From the NCBI RefSeq assembly GCF_024300825.1, contig NZ_CP101323.1:1984001-2048000 (forward strand): a stretch of DNA of 64,000 bases. The letters are read 5' to 3'. The DNA comes from Natronomonas gomsonensis (GTDB lineage Archaea; Halobacteriota; Halobacteria; Halobacteriales; Haloarculaceae). Below, in pieces: positions 54,928 to 61,880 of this stretch. Each line of letters starts with the position of its first letter. The stretch's first letter is position 1. Made by a program: the position numbers and the translations under genes. Under the pieces are notes generated by a model that was not told the origin of the DNA, searched no databases, and saw nothing but the letters and a program-made list of their open reading frames with translations.

Positions 54928-56139
54928 TTATCGGATTACGTCAAGTCCGTTGTTCTTCTCGACTTCCGAGCGGCCGCCGTCGGTTTCGCCCACGCCGAAG
55001 TCGCTGGAGCTGCCGGTGTTGGCCGACTGCTCGGGCGGCGAGGAGGCGAACTCGCCGTCCTCTTCGACGCCCTCGATGGCTTGCCGGGAGGCGTCGGCCT
55101 GCTTCTGGGTCGTCGGGCCGAGAATCTGGGCCGACTGGACGCCCGTCATGATGGCCATGACGCGGACCTTGCCCTTGTACTCGTCCTGAATGCGCGCGCC
55201 CCAGATGACGTTCGCGTCGGCTTCGAGTCGCTCGGTGATGTTCTGGGCGATACCCTCGGCCTCTTTCAGCGTGAGGTCGGGGCCGCCAGTGATGTGGACC
55301 AACCCGCCGGTCGCACCACGGTAGTCCACGTCCAGCAGTGGGTGGTTCATCGCGTCGTTGACCACCTCTTTCGTCTTGTTTTTGTCCTGAGTCTCGCCGA
55401 CCAACATGACCGCGACGCCGCCCTGACCCATTATCGAGGTCATGTCGGCGTAGTCGAGATTGATGAGGCTCGGCTGGGTGATGGTCTCGCTGATGCCCTT
55501 CACCGTCTCGGCGATAATCTGGTCCATCACCGAGAACGCCTTGCCAATCGGGAGATTGGGGACGTAGTCGAGCAGGCGGTTGTTGTCGAGGACGATAATG
55601 GAGTCCGCTTCGTTGCGGAGTTTCTCCAGCCCTTCCTCGGCTTTCACCGTCCGGGCGCGCTCGACGTTGAACGGCGTCGAGACCATGCCCACGACGATTG
55701 CGCCCTGCTCTTTGGCGATTTTCGAGACGACCGGCGCCGCACCGGTACCCGTCCCGCCACCCATGCCGGCGGTGACGAACACGAGGTCCGCCTCGCCGAG
55801 GACTTCCTTGATGGTGCCTTGGGCCATCTCCGTGGCGCGTTCGCCCATCGATGGGTCGCCACCGGCACCGAGCCCGTTGGTCAAGGACTTGCCGACGAGG
55901 ATTTTCGTGTCGGCTTCCACCATCTGCAGGTGCTGTTTGTCCGTGTTGATGGCGATGGTGTCGGCGCCGTCGACGCCGATGTTGTACAGTCGGTTGACGG
56001 TGTTGTTACCGGCACCACCGGCACCGACGATGACGATGCGCGGGTCGCCGAACTCGTCGCCGTCCCCGTCCAGGTCGGCGTCCATGTCCCGCGACTCCTT
56101 CTCGGCGTTCTCCAACGCGGAGTTGACGATGTCCTGCAT
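54928..56139 (-). CDS. ftsZ2: Cell division protein FtsZ2
   Basis: A 403-residue tubulin homologue. GTP-binding motifs: [15 protein letters not shown] at about residue 40 and [10 protein letters not shown] near 125. LINLDYADM near 240 is the catalytic T7 region. The C-terminal tail (about 365-403) is disordered and Ser/Asp-rich. It lies three bases after cdrS, the gene order reported for ftsZ2 in Halobacterium and Haloferax, which favours FtsZ2 over FtsZ1. It helps constrict the division ring. Confidence 0.93.
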   Translation of the reverse strand: MQDIVNSALENAEKESRDMDADLDGDGDEFGDPRIVIVGAGGAGNNTVNRLYNIGVDGADTIAINTDKQHLQMVEADTKILVGKSLTNGLGAGGDPSMGERATEMAQGTIKEVLGEADLVFVTAGMGGGTGTGAAPVVSKIAKEQGAIVVGMVSTPFNVERARTVKAEEGLEKLRNEADSIIVLDNNRLLDYVPNLPIGKAFSVMDQIIAETVKGISETITQPSLINLDYADMTSIMGQGGVAVMLVGETQDKNKTKEVVNDAMNHPLLDVDYRGATGGLVHITGGPDLTLKEAEGIAQNITERLEADANVIWGARIQDEYKGKVRVMAIMTGVQSAQILGPTTQKQADASRQAIEGVEEDGEFASSPPEQSANTGSSSDFGVGETDGGRSEVEKNNGLDVIR

Positions 56140-56142
56140 CGT

Positions 56143-56316
56143 CTACACCTTCGCCCACGGGCGGTTGCTGTCCCGAGGCTCGCCGTCTTGTTCATTCAAC
56201 ATCTCGCGCACGGCCGAGCGAATCGCCTCGCTCCGGTTGGGGTACTCCCCCGTATCGACCATGCGTTCGACCTCTTCGATCTGCTGCTTCGGAATCCGTA
56301 GTGTCACACGCTCCAT
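56143..56316 (-). CDS. cdrS: Ribbon-helix-helix regulator CdrS
   Basis: A 57-residue RHH protein: [20 protein letters not shown] forms the strand and first helix, followed by [18 protein letters not shown]. It is immediately upstream of ftsZ2, as in other haloarchaea, where CdrS controls ftsZ2 and division genes. The ATG at 56316 starts the strand. The long upstream region carries several GTAAGAC boxes. Confidence 0.93.
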   Translation of the reverse strand: MERVTLRIPKQQIEEVERMVDTGEYPNRSEAIRSAVREMLNEQDGEPRDSNRPWAKV

Positions 56317-56429
56317 TGTTGTATTCCCCTTAGTCTGTGGGTAAGACGACATTGCACACGCGACCGTTACCGCGTTTACACCGGGAATCCGAACCGTAGC
56401 GGCCATCTGCGTACGTCGGCCGACCCGGT

Positions 56430-56448
56430 GTAAGACGTGCCGTCTTAC
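56430..56448. promoter_or_regulatory. Palindrome at the predicted cdrS-ftsZ2 start site
   Basis: GTAAGACG and CGTCTTAC face each other across three bases. The site falls at the transcription start predicted from the TATA-like sequence at 56,473-56,480. Single copies of the half-site GTAAGAC also lie at 56,341-56,347 and 56,494-56,500. An outer pair, CATCTGCGTA (56,404-56,413) and TACGCAGATG (56,446-56,455), adds a second inverted repeat. Likely a CdrS or CdrL operator. Confidence 0.6.
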
Positions 56449-56472
56449 GCAGATGTATGCACATAACCAGAA

Positions 56473-56480
56473 TACTTAAA
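56473..56480 (-). promoter_or_regulatory. TATA-like box of cdrS-ftsZ2
   Basis: The minus strand reads TTTAAGTA after CCTAAGG. Start of transcription would be near 56,449, giving a 5' leader of about 130 bases, unusually long for a haloarchaeon. Confidence 0.4.
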
Positions 56481-56549
56481 CCTTAGGGTGGGCGTAAGAC
56501 AGATTCGTAAAAACGGCGTTTACAGCCACCTACCACACATATTCAGCGT

Positions 56550-57107
56550 TTACGTATCTCCGAGAACGTCCGCTGCGGTGGTCCGCCGACCACAGCTGGG
56601 GCAGAACGCCCAGTCCGAGCGGACCTCGTCGCCACATTCACAGAACACCCTGTGAGACGCCTTCTCCCCACAATTCGGGCAGTACACGTCGGATTGCGTG
56701 AGCTCTTCCCCGCACTGTTTACACGCGTCGTGTGCCGCGTCGGACGCGTTTTCGGGGTCCGCCTCGTCTGTCTTACGGGCTTCCCCCGTCTCGTGTGACA
56801 CGCCCGCAGAATCGCCATCAAGCGTGATGTTTACGTTCACGTCTTGGGGTTCTCGTGGCGTAAACGACCGGTCGAGTCGGTCGGCGATGAGGGCGTCGAC
56901 GCGCTCCGCGATGAGGTCGTCGAGGGATTCCTCCGCGATGGAATCGGTAGAGTCGGCGTTTGCACCCCCTTGAGTCGTGTTTACGGACGTTTCGCCCTCG
57001 TCGAGATACGCCCGGAGCGCCTCCCGCATGACCTCGCTCTTCGAAGCGTCGTACGCTTCGAGCTGACGAACGAGGTCGTCGTCCGCCCGGAACGTAATCT
57101 TGCTCAT
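56550..57107 (-). CDS. cdrL: CdrL: ribbon-helix-helix protein with zinc ribbons
   Basis: A 185-residue protein. The N-terminal RHH domain is SKITFRADDDLVRQLEAYDA followed by KSEVMREALRAYL. A variable linker follows (about 50-125). The C-terminus carries zinc-ribbon pairs: CKQCGEEL, YCPNCGEKA, FCECGDEV and FCPSCGRR. Gene order cdrL-cdrS-ftsZ2 matches haloarchaeal CdrL, reported to regulate cdrS. Its stop lies more than 230 bases from cdrS. Confidence 0.88.
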   Translation of the reverse strand: MSKITFRADDDLVRQLEAYDASKSEVMREALRAYLDEGETSVNTTQGGANADSTDSIAEESLDDLIAERVDALIADRLDRSFTPREPQDVNVNITLDGDSAGVSHETGEARKTDEADPENASDAAHDACKQCGEELTQSDVYCPNCGEKASHRVFCECGDEVRSDWAFCPSCGRRTTAADVLGDT

Positions 57108-57234
57108 TGCTCGTCTGACGATTGTGTGTGACAGTATTTTAATCTTCCCGCGATGTCAGACACGCGTCCGTCCGGCGGCAGACGACGGCGGATGATAACC
57201 GTTAAGTCCGACAGGGCATTCGGTTCGAGTACGC

Positions 57235-57308
57235 CCGCCCTTAGCTCAGACTGGTAGAGCAGTCGACTGTAGATCGACTTGCCCCCCGTTCAAATCGGGG
57301 AGGGCGGA
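57235..57308 (+). tRNA. tRNA-Tyr (anticodon GTA)
   Basis: A 74-base tRNA with a CCGCCCT/AGGGCGG acceptor stem and discriminator A. The C1-G72 pair is the archaeal Tyr identity feature. The anticodon stem GTCGA/TCGAC holds the loop CTGTAGA, and CCCCG/CGGGG forms the T stem around TTCAAAT. No intron is present. Its 3' 14 bases are part of the element's attachment core, and TTTT at 57,314-57,317 may end its transcript. Confidence 0.95.
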
Positions 57309-57310
57309 CT
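57295..57310 (+). repeat. attL core (16 bp)
   Basis: TCGGGGAGGGCGGACT. It overlaps the last 14 bases of tRNA-Tyr plus two following bases. It is identical to 62,964-62,979; the flanking bases differ on both sides. Confidence 0.85.
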
Positions 57311-57487
57311 ACATTTTCAGTCGAATCGTGGCAGACAGAGCTTCTGCTGTTCCTCGCCGCCAGCGGTGCTGAACGCGTCGTTTCCGATTTCGTCAGACGG
57401 GCCTCAAAACTGGAGCAGAACTGGAAGCAAGTCGCCGCCCTTCGCCGTCTCGCGGTTTTCGTAGTTGAACCGGGGGTGCGGCGATGA
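57311..57487 (+). CDS. 3' part of the gene split by integration
   Basis: A 58-codon open frame runs from the core to the TGA at 57485-57487 but has no start codon of its own. It encodes TFSVESWQTELLLFLAASG and a helical, basic remainder ending EPGVRR. The stop overlaps the ATG of the next gene (ATGA), as between most genes in this element. Joined in the circular form to the 21 codons at 62917-62979, it gives a 79-residue protein. Confidence 0.65.
   Translation, partial: TFSVESWQTELLLFLAASGAERVVSDFVRRASKLEQNWKQVAALRRLAVFVVEPGVRR
57318..57335. repeat. Outer 18-bp direct repeat, left copy
   Basis: CAGTCGAATCGTGGCAGA. It lies seven bases after attL, inside the split gene, and recurs at 63,039-63,056 outside the element. 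Confidence 0.7.
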
Positions 57488-58080
57488 ACGGCCCCCCGGA
57501 CAGCCTCGACCCTCACCCGGACGATGTTCACAAGACGGACCCCATCGACCGGCCGCTCTCCTTCTGGGATTCGGCCCACCAAGAGACGATTTGGGACCGC
57601 TCGAAGACGCCCCGAGGCGAGGACTACGAACAGCCGCCGACGACGGCGGTCGAACGTCACCGCGTCGATGTCGACCTCCCTCCAGTCCGAGATACGAACT
57701 TCCTCTCGGAATTCATCCGCTACAAGTGCCGGTCCTGCAGAGAGCGGTGTCTGATTGCTCGGGACACCGAAGCCGCCCGGTATCGGGAATGCCGCGACTG
57801 CGTTCGGCTTCCCGATCTCCAGCGTGAGCTGGTCGACCACCTTCTGCCGTCGCTCCACTGGGCGGCCGACCTCGACCTCGACGGTCGGCCAGCCGTCGCA
57901 AGCGGCGGAACAGCGGAGCGCCGGGCACCCCCAAGCGGAGCGGCCGGAAGCGACCCCTTGCGGGTCGACCCGGAAGCCGGCGCGCAGGGTCCGACCGAAG
58001 GGACGGACCCAACGACGGCGAAGCCACAGCGGCGTCTGAGCGATTCCAGAGCGCGTACGGACGGTGGTCAGCGTGAGTGA
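57484..58080 (+). CDS. Zinc-finger protein of the element, unknown
   Basis: A 198-residue protein. The middle carries a Cys4 cluster, CRSCRERC and CRDC (about residues 80-105). The N-terminus is polar (ESxW-type QETIWDRS) and the C-terminal 70 residues are disordered, rich in Pro, Gly, Arg and Thr. ATGA overlap precedes it, and it overlaps the HNH gene by 17 bases. Role may be DNA binding in replication control. Confidence 0.7.
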   Translation: MNGPPDSLDPHPDDVHKTDPIDRPLSFWDSAHQETIWDRSKTPRGEDYEQPPTTAVERHRVDVDLPPVRDTNFLSEFIRYKCRSCRERCLIARDTEAARYRECRDCVRLPDLQRELVDHLLPSLHWAADLDLDGRPAVASGGTAERRAPPSGAAGSDPLRVDPEAGAQGPTEGTDPTTAKPQRRLSDSRARTDGGQRE

Positions 58081-58336
58081 CGCCCCGTCGCTTCAGTCCA
58101 CCGGCGAAGGCTACGAGTACGTTCGCTGTCGTGCCGACGGTGCTGATGATACGGTCTACATCCACCGGCTTCTGTACGTCGCTGAGAACGGCCTCGACGC
58201 GCTTCCTGCCGAGTACCATGTTCACCACCGAACGCCGATTCCGTGGCTGAACACGCCCGCGAATCTCGTCGCCGTCGAACCTGAAGAACACTCCCGTCAT
58301 CACCTGCACGACCAGCCGGTTCGTCAGTCGCCATGA
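58064..58336 (+). CDS. HNH nuclease-like protein
   Basis: A 90-residue protein with EYHVHHRTPIPWLNTPANLV and a later EEHSRHH, the His-His-Asn-His spacing of HNH nucleases. The N-terminal part (IHRLLYVAENG) resembles the family's usual lead-in. No Cys-zinc knuckle is present. It overlaps the rep gene by four bases. It may nick DNA or act at the element's origin. Confidence 0.75.
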   Translation: MVSVSDAPSLQSTGEGYEYVRCRADGADDTVYIHRLLYVAENGLDALPAEYHVHHRTPIPWLNTPANLVAVEPEEHSRHHLHDQPVRQSP

Positions 58337-59679
58337 CCGGCGAGCGTCAGGCCTCCGTTTCGGGTGCGCACGCACCGGACTGGGAGTCCCAGTCTCGGCC
58401 TTCCAAGACTAACCCGTCAGCCCAACACAGCCCGGCTGAGACGGGCGATACGGCTGACCGTCTGGACCAGCGCACCCGCTGGTGGAAGCGGAAGAACGCC
58501 ATCGTGGACGACTTCATCGCGGACCACGACGGCTCCCACCGCCCGGTGTCGGTCGTGGAGTCGACGACGCTCCGCGAAGATGCGTCCCTCGGTGCTGATG
58601 ACGGCCACCGCTCCAAGTCGTGGTCGGCCGTATTACGGGAGTTCCTCGGCTGGTACAACGATTACCGATGGATGCACCTGCGGTTTCGGGACCCCGACGG
58701 CGACCTCGTGCGTGCCCCGATGCTGAACTCCCACACGCCTGCGTACGGCGACATCTACTACGCGAAGTTGAAGGCGCTCGAACGGCAGGTGCTTCAGAAG
58801 TTCGAAAACCCACACGTTGTGATGCTGACGCTGACCGGCTCGACGAAAAACGGCGCTGGCGGTCCCCGCTGTCCGGCCGACCACCTGCGGGACGTGGTAG
58901 ACCCCTTCGAGAACAACGTGCGGCCGGCGCTCCATCGCTCGCTTGACGTTGACCGCTGGGAGTACGCTAAAGTCATCGAACACCACAACAGCGGCTACGG
59001 TCACATGCACGTCGCGGTGTTCGTCGACGGCGAAGTCTCCGAAGCGGACTTCCGACCGGCGATAGACGCCCACCTGAAACACTGCGACATCGCCCACCGA
59101 GACGCCCACGACTACCACCACCCGGAGGAGGACCGGCGACCGATTTCGGTGAACCGAGTCGACCCGGATGTGGACCCGAACGCCGACGACGTGGCGGCGG
59201 TGAGTAACCTCGGGTCCTACATCGCGGAGTACATCGGTTCCTACGGTGAGGAGTTGTTCGACCGCTCGCTGGCGGAACTCGCCTTCCGGTCGGTGTGCTG
59301 GGCGACCGGCACCCAGCGCGTGACGTTCTCGACAGGCTCCCGAGAGTTGATAGACGCCGAGTTACCCGACGACGAAACCAGCGATGACGGCCCGGTTGAA
59401 CCGTCGCACTTCGCGCCGGGAACGACCGCCGAGGACATCGAGAAGGCGGCGACGGACCCCGACCGAAGCGTCTCGAAACACCTGCAAGGTGGCCCTGACG
59501 GCTGGTCGCTCGACGGCGTTGGTGTCGTCGATGAGCGCGGCGAGAGCCGCCACGACGTGGAGAACGTCGGGGTGTCGTACGTCCAAATCGACGGTGCCGA
59601 ACACCTGGACCCGCCGAACCCGCAGCCGCCCGACCGCCCCAGACGCCGGACGGCTGATACAGACCTGAGTCACTACTGA
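58333..59679 (+). CDS. HUH-type rolling-circle replication initiator (Rep)
   Basis: A 448-residue protein. The HUH metal motif is GYGHMHVAVFVDG (His 224 and 226), and candidate catalytic tyrosines are in GSYIAEYIGSYG (296, 300, 304), with 300 and 304 in a YxxxY-like helix. This layout matches initiators of small haloarchaeal plasmids and the SNJ1 virus RepA group. HVVMLTLTGSTKNG may be the first Rep motif. It would nick the double-stranded origin and start rolling-circle replication of the circular form. Confidence 0.82.
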   Translation: MTGERQASVSGAHAPDWESQSRPSKTNPSAQHSPAETGDTADRLDQRTRWWKRKNAIVDDFIADHDGSHRPVSVVESTTLREDASLGADDGHRSKSWSAVLREFLGWYNDYRWMHLRFRDPDGDLVRAPMLNSHTPAYGDIYYAKLKALERQVLQKFENPHVVMLTLTGSTKNGAGGPRCPADHLRDVVDPFENNVRPALHRSLDVDRWEYAKVIEHHNSGYGHMHVAVFVDGEVSEADFRPAIDAHLKHCDIAHRDAHDYHHPEEDRRPISVNRVDPDVDPNADDVAAVSNLGSYIAEYIGSYGEELFDRSLAELAFRSVCWATGTQRVTFSTGSRELIDAELPDDETSDDGPVEPSHFAPGTTAEDIEKAATDPDRSVSKHLQGGPDGWSLDGVGVVDERGESRHDVENVGVSYVQIDGAEHLDPPNPQPPDRPRRRTADTDLSHY

Positions 59680-60154
59680 GCGGTGCGGTCGTGACGGCGG
59701 CGAAGCCGCCGGAACACACGCGCAAGAGGCCCGGCAGGGAGATGGGTGACCCGTAAGCCCTCAAGCATGAGGAAGGCCCCCCCGGAGGCGCGAACTCGCC
59801 CGGCACGAACCGAGTGAGGGTGGAGTTCGCAATTCTCGTCGATTAAGCCGGCCCGCAGCGGAGCGAGGACCGGAAGCAATCATCGACGAGAAACGGGAAC
59901 GGAAAGCGGAGCGGCCCGATTGAGTCTCGCGCCCGGTGAGCTCGCGGAGGCGGGCGGAACCGGAATGCTCGAGGGCGCGGAACGTGCCCGATCTCCCCGC
60001 CCGGCCCGCGCCTGCGGTGCGTCCCGCCAGTAGTCCGCAGTTCTGCCGACTCTGTTGGATTCTTATTTGTTAGACACCATTATCCGTGAAATAGCCGTTA
60101 CATAGGACTGCGAATGTACCGAAAGTGTATACCCGCAGAGACCATTCGGCAAGT
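59680..60154. other. 475-base non-coding region with hairpins, candidate origin
   Basis: No supportable gene in either strand. It holds a perfect hairpin GGCGGC-GAA-GCCGCC (59,696-59,710) 17 bases after the rep stop, and a larger inverted repeat with 11-bp arms, TTCTCGTCGAT (59,833-59,843) and ATCGACGAGAA (59,882-59,892), that also has inner complementary bases. GC-rich until about 60,050, then AT-rich. Placement right after rep suits a replication origin or a structured RNA. Confidence 0.5.
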
Positions 60155-60382
60155 ATGAAGCCGTCATTTAGACGTGACACGATTATTTTTATTAGTGTAT
60201 CTGTGGCAGGCCTCGTAGCTGTCGGCGCTCTTGGGGCATTTATACTCGGAGAAACGCCCTCTGTGTTTCTCCGTGACAAATTTACTGACCCTGTCTGGCT
60301 ATTCAGCTGTGTGTTTCTGGTGACCATCTGGGTTTGGATGTATCCAAAATCACAAACGAACTGCGATAAACAAACAAGCTAA
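60155..60382 (+). CDS. Small two-helix membrane protein of the element
   Basis: A 75-residue protein with two transmembrane helices (about 10-32 and 48-65), separated by a loop with ETPSVFLRDKFTD. Its base composition is clearly more AT-rich than the chromosome (codons such as ATT and TTT). Function unknown; candidates include exclusion protein or holin-like role. Confidence 0.6.
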   Translation: MKPSFRRDTIIFISVSVAGLVAVGALGAFILGETPSVFLRDKFTDPVWLFSCVFLVTIWVWMYPKSQTNCDKQTS

Positions 60383-60438
60383 TTTTCTGCTGGCTTGTTG
60401 TCTACTTAGTCTGTACTGACCGGAATGCTGCCCAAAGT

Positions 60439-60795
60439 TTACGTATCGCTTCGCTCGCTCACGCCTGTCGAATCGTCTTCTACTTGGTCTTGGTTGATGA
60501 AACGCCCCTGCTGAACGTCGTACTCCTCTCGAAGGTAGGCGCTTCCCTCCTCGGTTATCATGTAGACTCCGTGGCCGACTTTCTTTAGAAGTCCATGCTC
60601 TGCGAGCTTCTTACACCGGTCTGAGATTTGGGAGTTAGAGATTCTGATGTAGTCGTTTTCAGTCAAATCGCCAACGCTCATCACACCATCTTCGTCGACC
60701 TCGATGGCTTCGAGAATTCGGTCGTCCCAGACGCTTTGCCACGAACCGCTTCGTCTCACTGTTTGTGATATCTCTCCTTTCGCATCTAATATCAT
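60439..60795 (-). CDS. PhiH1-repressor-like winged-helix regulator
   Basis: A 118-residue winged-helix protein. SWQSVWDDRILEAI opens the domain, followed by NSQISDRCKKLAEHGLLKKVG and VYMITEEGSAYL. This matches the repressor family first known from haloarchaeal virus PhiH1. The start is ATG 60795; a longer frame begins at 60840. It is the only leftward gene, divergent from the operon at 60873, and a perfect palindrome lies between them. Confidence 0.82.
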   Translation of the reverse strand: MILDAKGEISQTVRRSGSWQSVWDDRILEAIEVDEDGVMSVGDLTENDYIRISNSQISDRCKKLAEHGLLKKVGHGVYMITEEGSAYLREEYDVQQGRFINQDQVEDDSTGVSERSDT

Positions 60796-60806
60796 GTGTT
60801 TCGAGA

Positions 60807-60812
60807 TATATA
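60807..60812 (+). promoter_or_regulatory. TATA box of the element's main operon
   Basis: TATATA. It gives a predicted transcription start near 60,835, just before the palindrome at 60,839. The sequence is nearly symmetric, so it could also serve the leftward repressor gene. Confidence 0.45.
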
Positions 60813-60838
60813 GGATAGTTCCCGCTGGTAGCACCTGC

Positions 60839-60854
60839 ATCAGATTTATCTGAT
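60839..60854. promoter_or_regulatory. Palindromic operator of the element's repressor
   Basis: ATCAGAT-TT-ATCTGAT, a perfect 16-bp palindrome, lies 18 bases before the ATG at 60873 and about 44 bases before the repressor start. Bound repressor would block the rightward promoter and perhaps its own. Confidence 0.6.
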
Positions 60855-60872
60855 ACAGCCCTGTTTAGTGGA

Positions 60873-61310
60873 ATGCGGGGCCGAGTCCGCTGGCGGCGCT
60901 GCTGGTCGTCACGAAGGCGGGCCGTGCTGGAACACGGCCCAGAAGGCCCCGTGGTGAAAGCCATGCACGGAACCAACTTGGGGCGTTTCAGCCCCATCGA
61001 CCAGAAGGAATCGGCTGTACAAGAACCCGACGACCGCTGTGCCTGCGGCGACCCGGCAGTGTGTGCGACCGTCGACGGTCTCCGCTGTCGCGGCTGTGCT
61101 GTTCGGCACGATCTCCTCGACCACCCCGAGACGGCCCCTGTTCTGACTGCGGTACAGACAACCCGCCGACCCACCAACCTCGTGTTGAGCGGTGGGTGTC
61201 GGGAAGCGACGCCCGCCGACCGGCCCCCTGCGGGTCGGGAGGCTGGCAGTCTGCTGACCCGACTCGAACACGACCCCCGACTCGAAGTGAACCGTGAGGT
61301 GGGCCGATGA
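60873..61310 (+). CDS. Cys-rich small protein, first gene of the element operon
   Basis: A 145-residue basic protein with a zinc-like cluster CACGDPAVCATVDGLRCRGC near residue 57. The first 30 residues are Arg-rich. ATG 60963 is an alternative start. The stop overlaps the next start (ATGA). No family recognised. Confidence 0.6.
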   Translation: MRGRVRWRRCWSSRRRAVLEHGPEGPVVKAMHGTNLGRFSPIDQKESAVQEPDDRCACGDPAVCATVDGLRCRGCAVRHDLLDHPETAPVLTAVQTTRRPTNLVLSGGCREATPADRPPAGREAGSLLTRLEHDPRLEVNREVGR

Positions 61311-61480
61311 GTCGATTCGCTGACCTCGGTCCGACCGCTCGCCGTTCGGACCCGGCGATGGGACCGATACCCGACTGCGCCCACCCGCGCGACAGTCGGA
61401 AGCGCCCCGATTCCGGCGGTGCGCTCGGCTCCCCGTCGTTCTACTGCGACGCCTGCGGACGGCTGGTGATTCAGCGATGA
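61307..61480 (+). CDS. Short Cys-containing protein
   Basis: A 57-residue frame with ATGA overlaps at both ends. It contains PDCAHPRDSRKR and YCDACGRLVIQ, together a possible C2HC-type zinc site. Confidence 0.55.
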   Translation: MSRFADLGPTARRSDPAMGPIPDCAHPRDSRKRPDSGGALGSPSFYCDACGRLVIQR

Positions 61481-61605
61481 CCCGCTGTACTTGCGAGGAG
61501 CCGGAGCCGATGGCGGTCGGCCCGCACGGGACGGACCTGCTCGGTGGCCCCGAACGGTACTGCTTCGTCTGCCGATACCGCGTCGCCCCCGAGGTGGGCG
61601 TATGA
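61477..61605 (+). CDS. Short Cys-rich protein
   Basis: A 42-residue frame with ATGA overlaps at both ends. MTRCTCEEPEP and RYCFVCRYRV give two Cys pairs, probably one zinc ion. Too short for a family call. Confidence 0.55.
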   Translation: MTRCTCEEPEPMAVGPHGTDLLGGPERYCFVCRYRVAPEVGV

Positions 61606-61880
61606 GCGCGACGGAACCGGAGTGCCTGTGTATGGTCTGCGGAGTGGCGGTCGATTCGCTCCCGCCGGAACAACCGTACGACCGTCGCTGTATGGACTGT
61701 CGGCTTCGCGGCCGCAGGGCCTCGTGGCGACTGCGGTTCGAACTCAATGGCGTGTCACACCGGACCGACTGGTGCGACGATTTCGAGGCGGTCGAATCAC
61801 TCCGCGAATACTACGTCTCGCACGGCATCGGGTCGAATCACCGACTCGGACGGCGCGTCACGGAAGGTGATTCGGAGTGA
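61602..61880 (+). CDS. Small zinc-finger-like protein upstream of integrase
   Basis: A 92-residue protein. CLCMVCGVAVD and RRCMDCRLRG give four zinc-like Cys, followed by a helical segment with WCDDFEAVESLREYY. The stop overlaps the integrase GTG start. It could be a recombination directionality factor or DNA-binding partner; not shown by sequence. Confidence 0.6.
   Translation: MSATEPECLCMVCGVAVDSLPPEQPYDRRCMDCRLRGRRASWRLRFELNGVSHRTDWCDDFEAVESLREYYVSHGIGSNHRLGRRVTEGDSE

Noticed and set aside
60659-61747. A 362-residue minus-strand frame across the element operon
   Set aside because: It is antisense to a chain of overlapping genes with Cys motifs and has the Arg/Ser-rich composition of a shadow frame.
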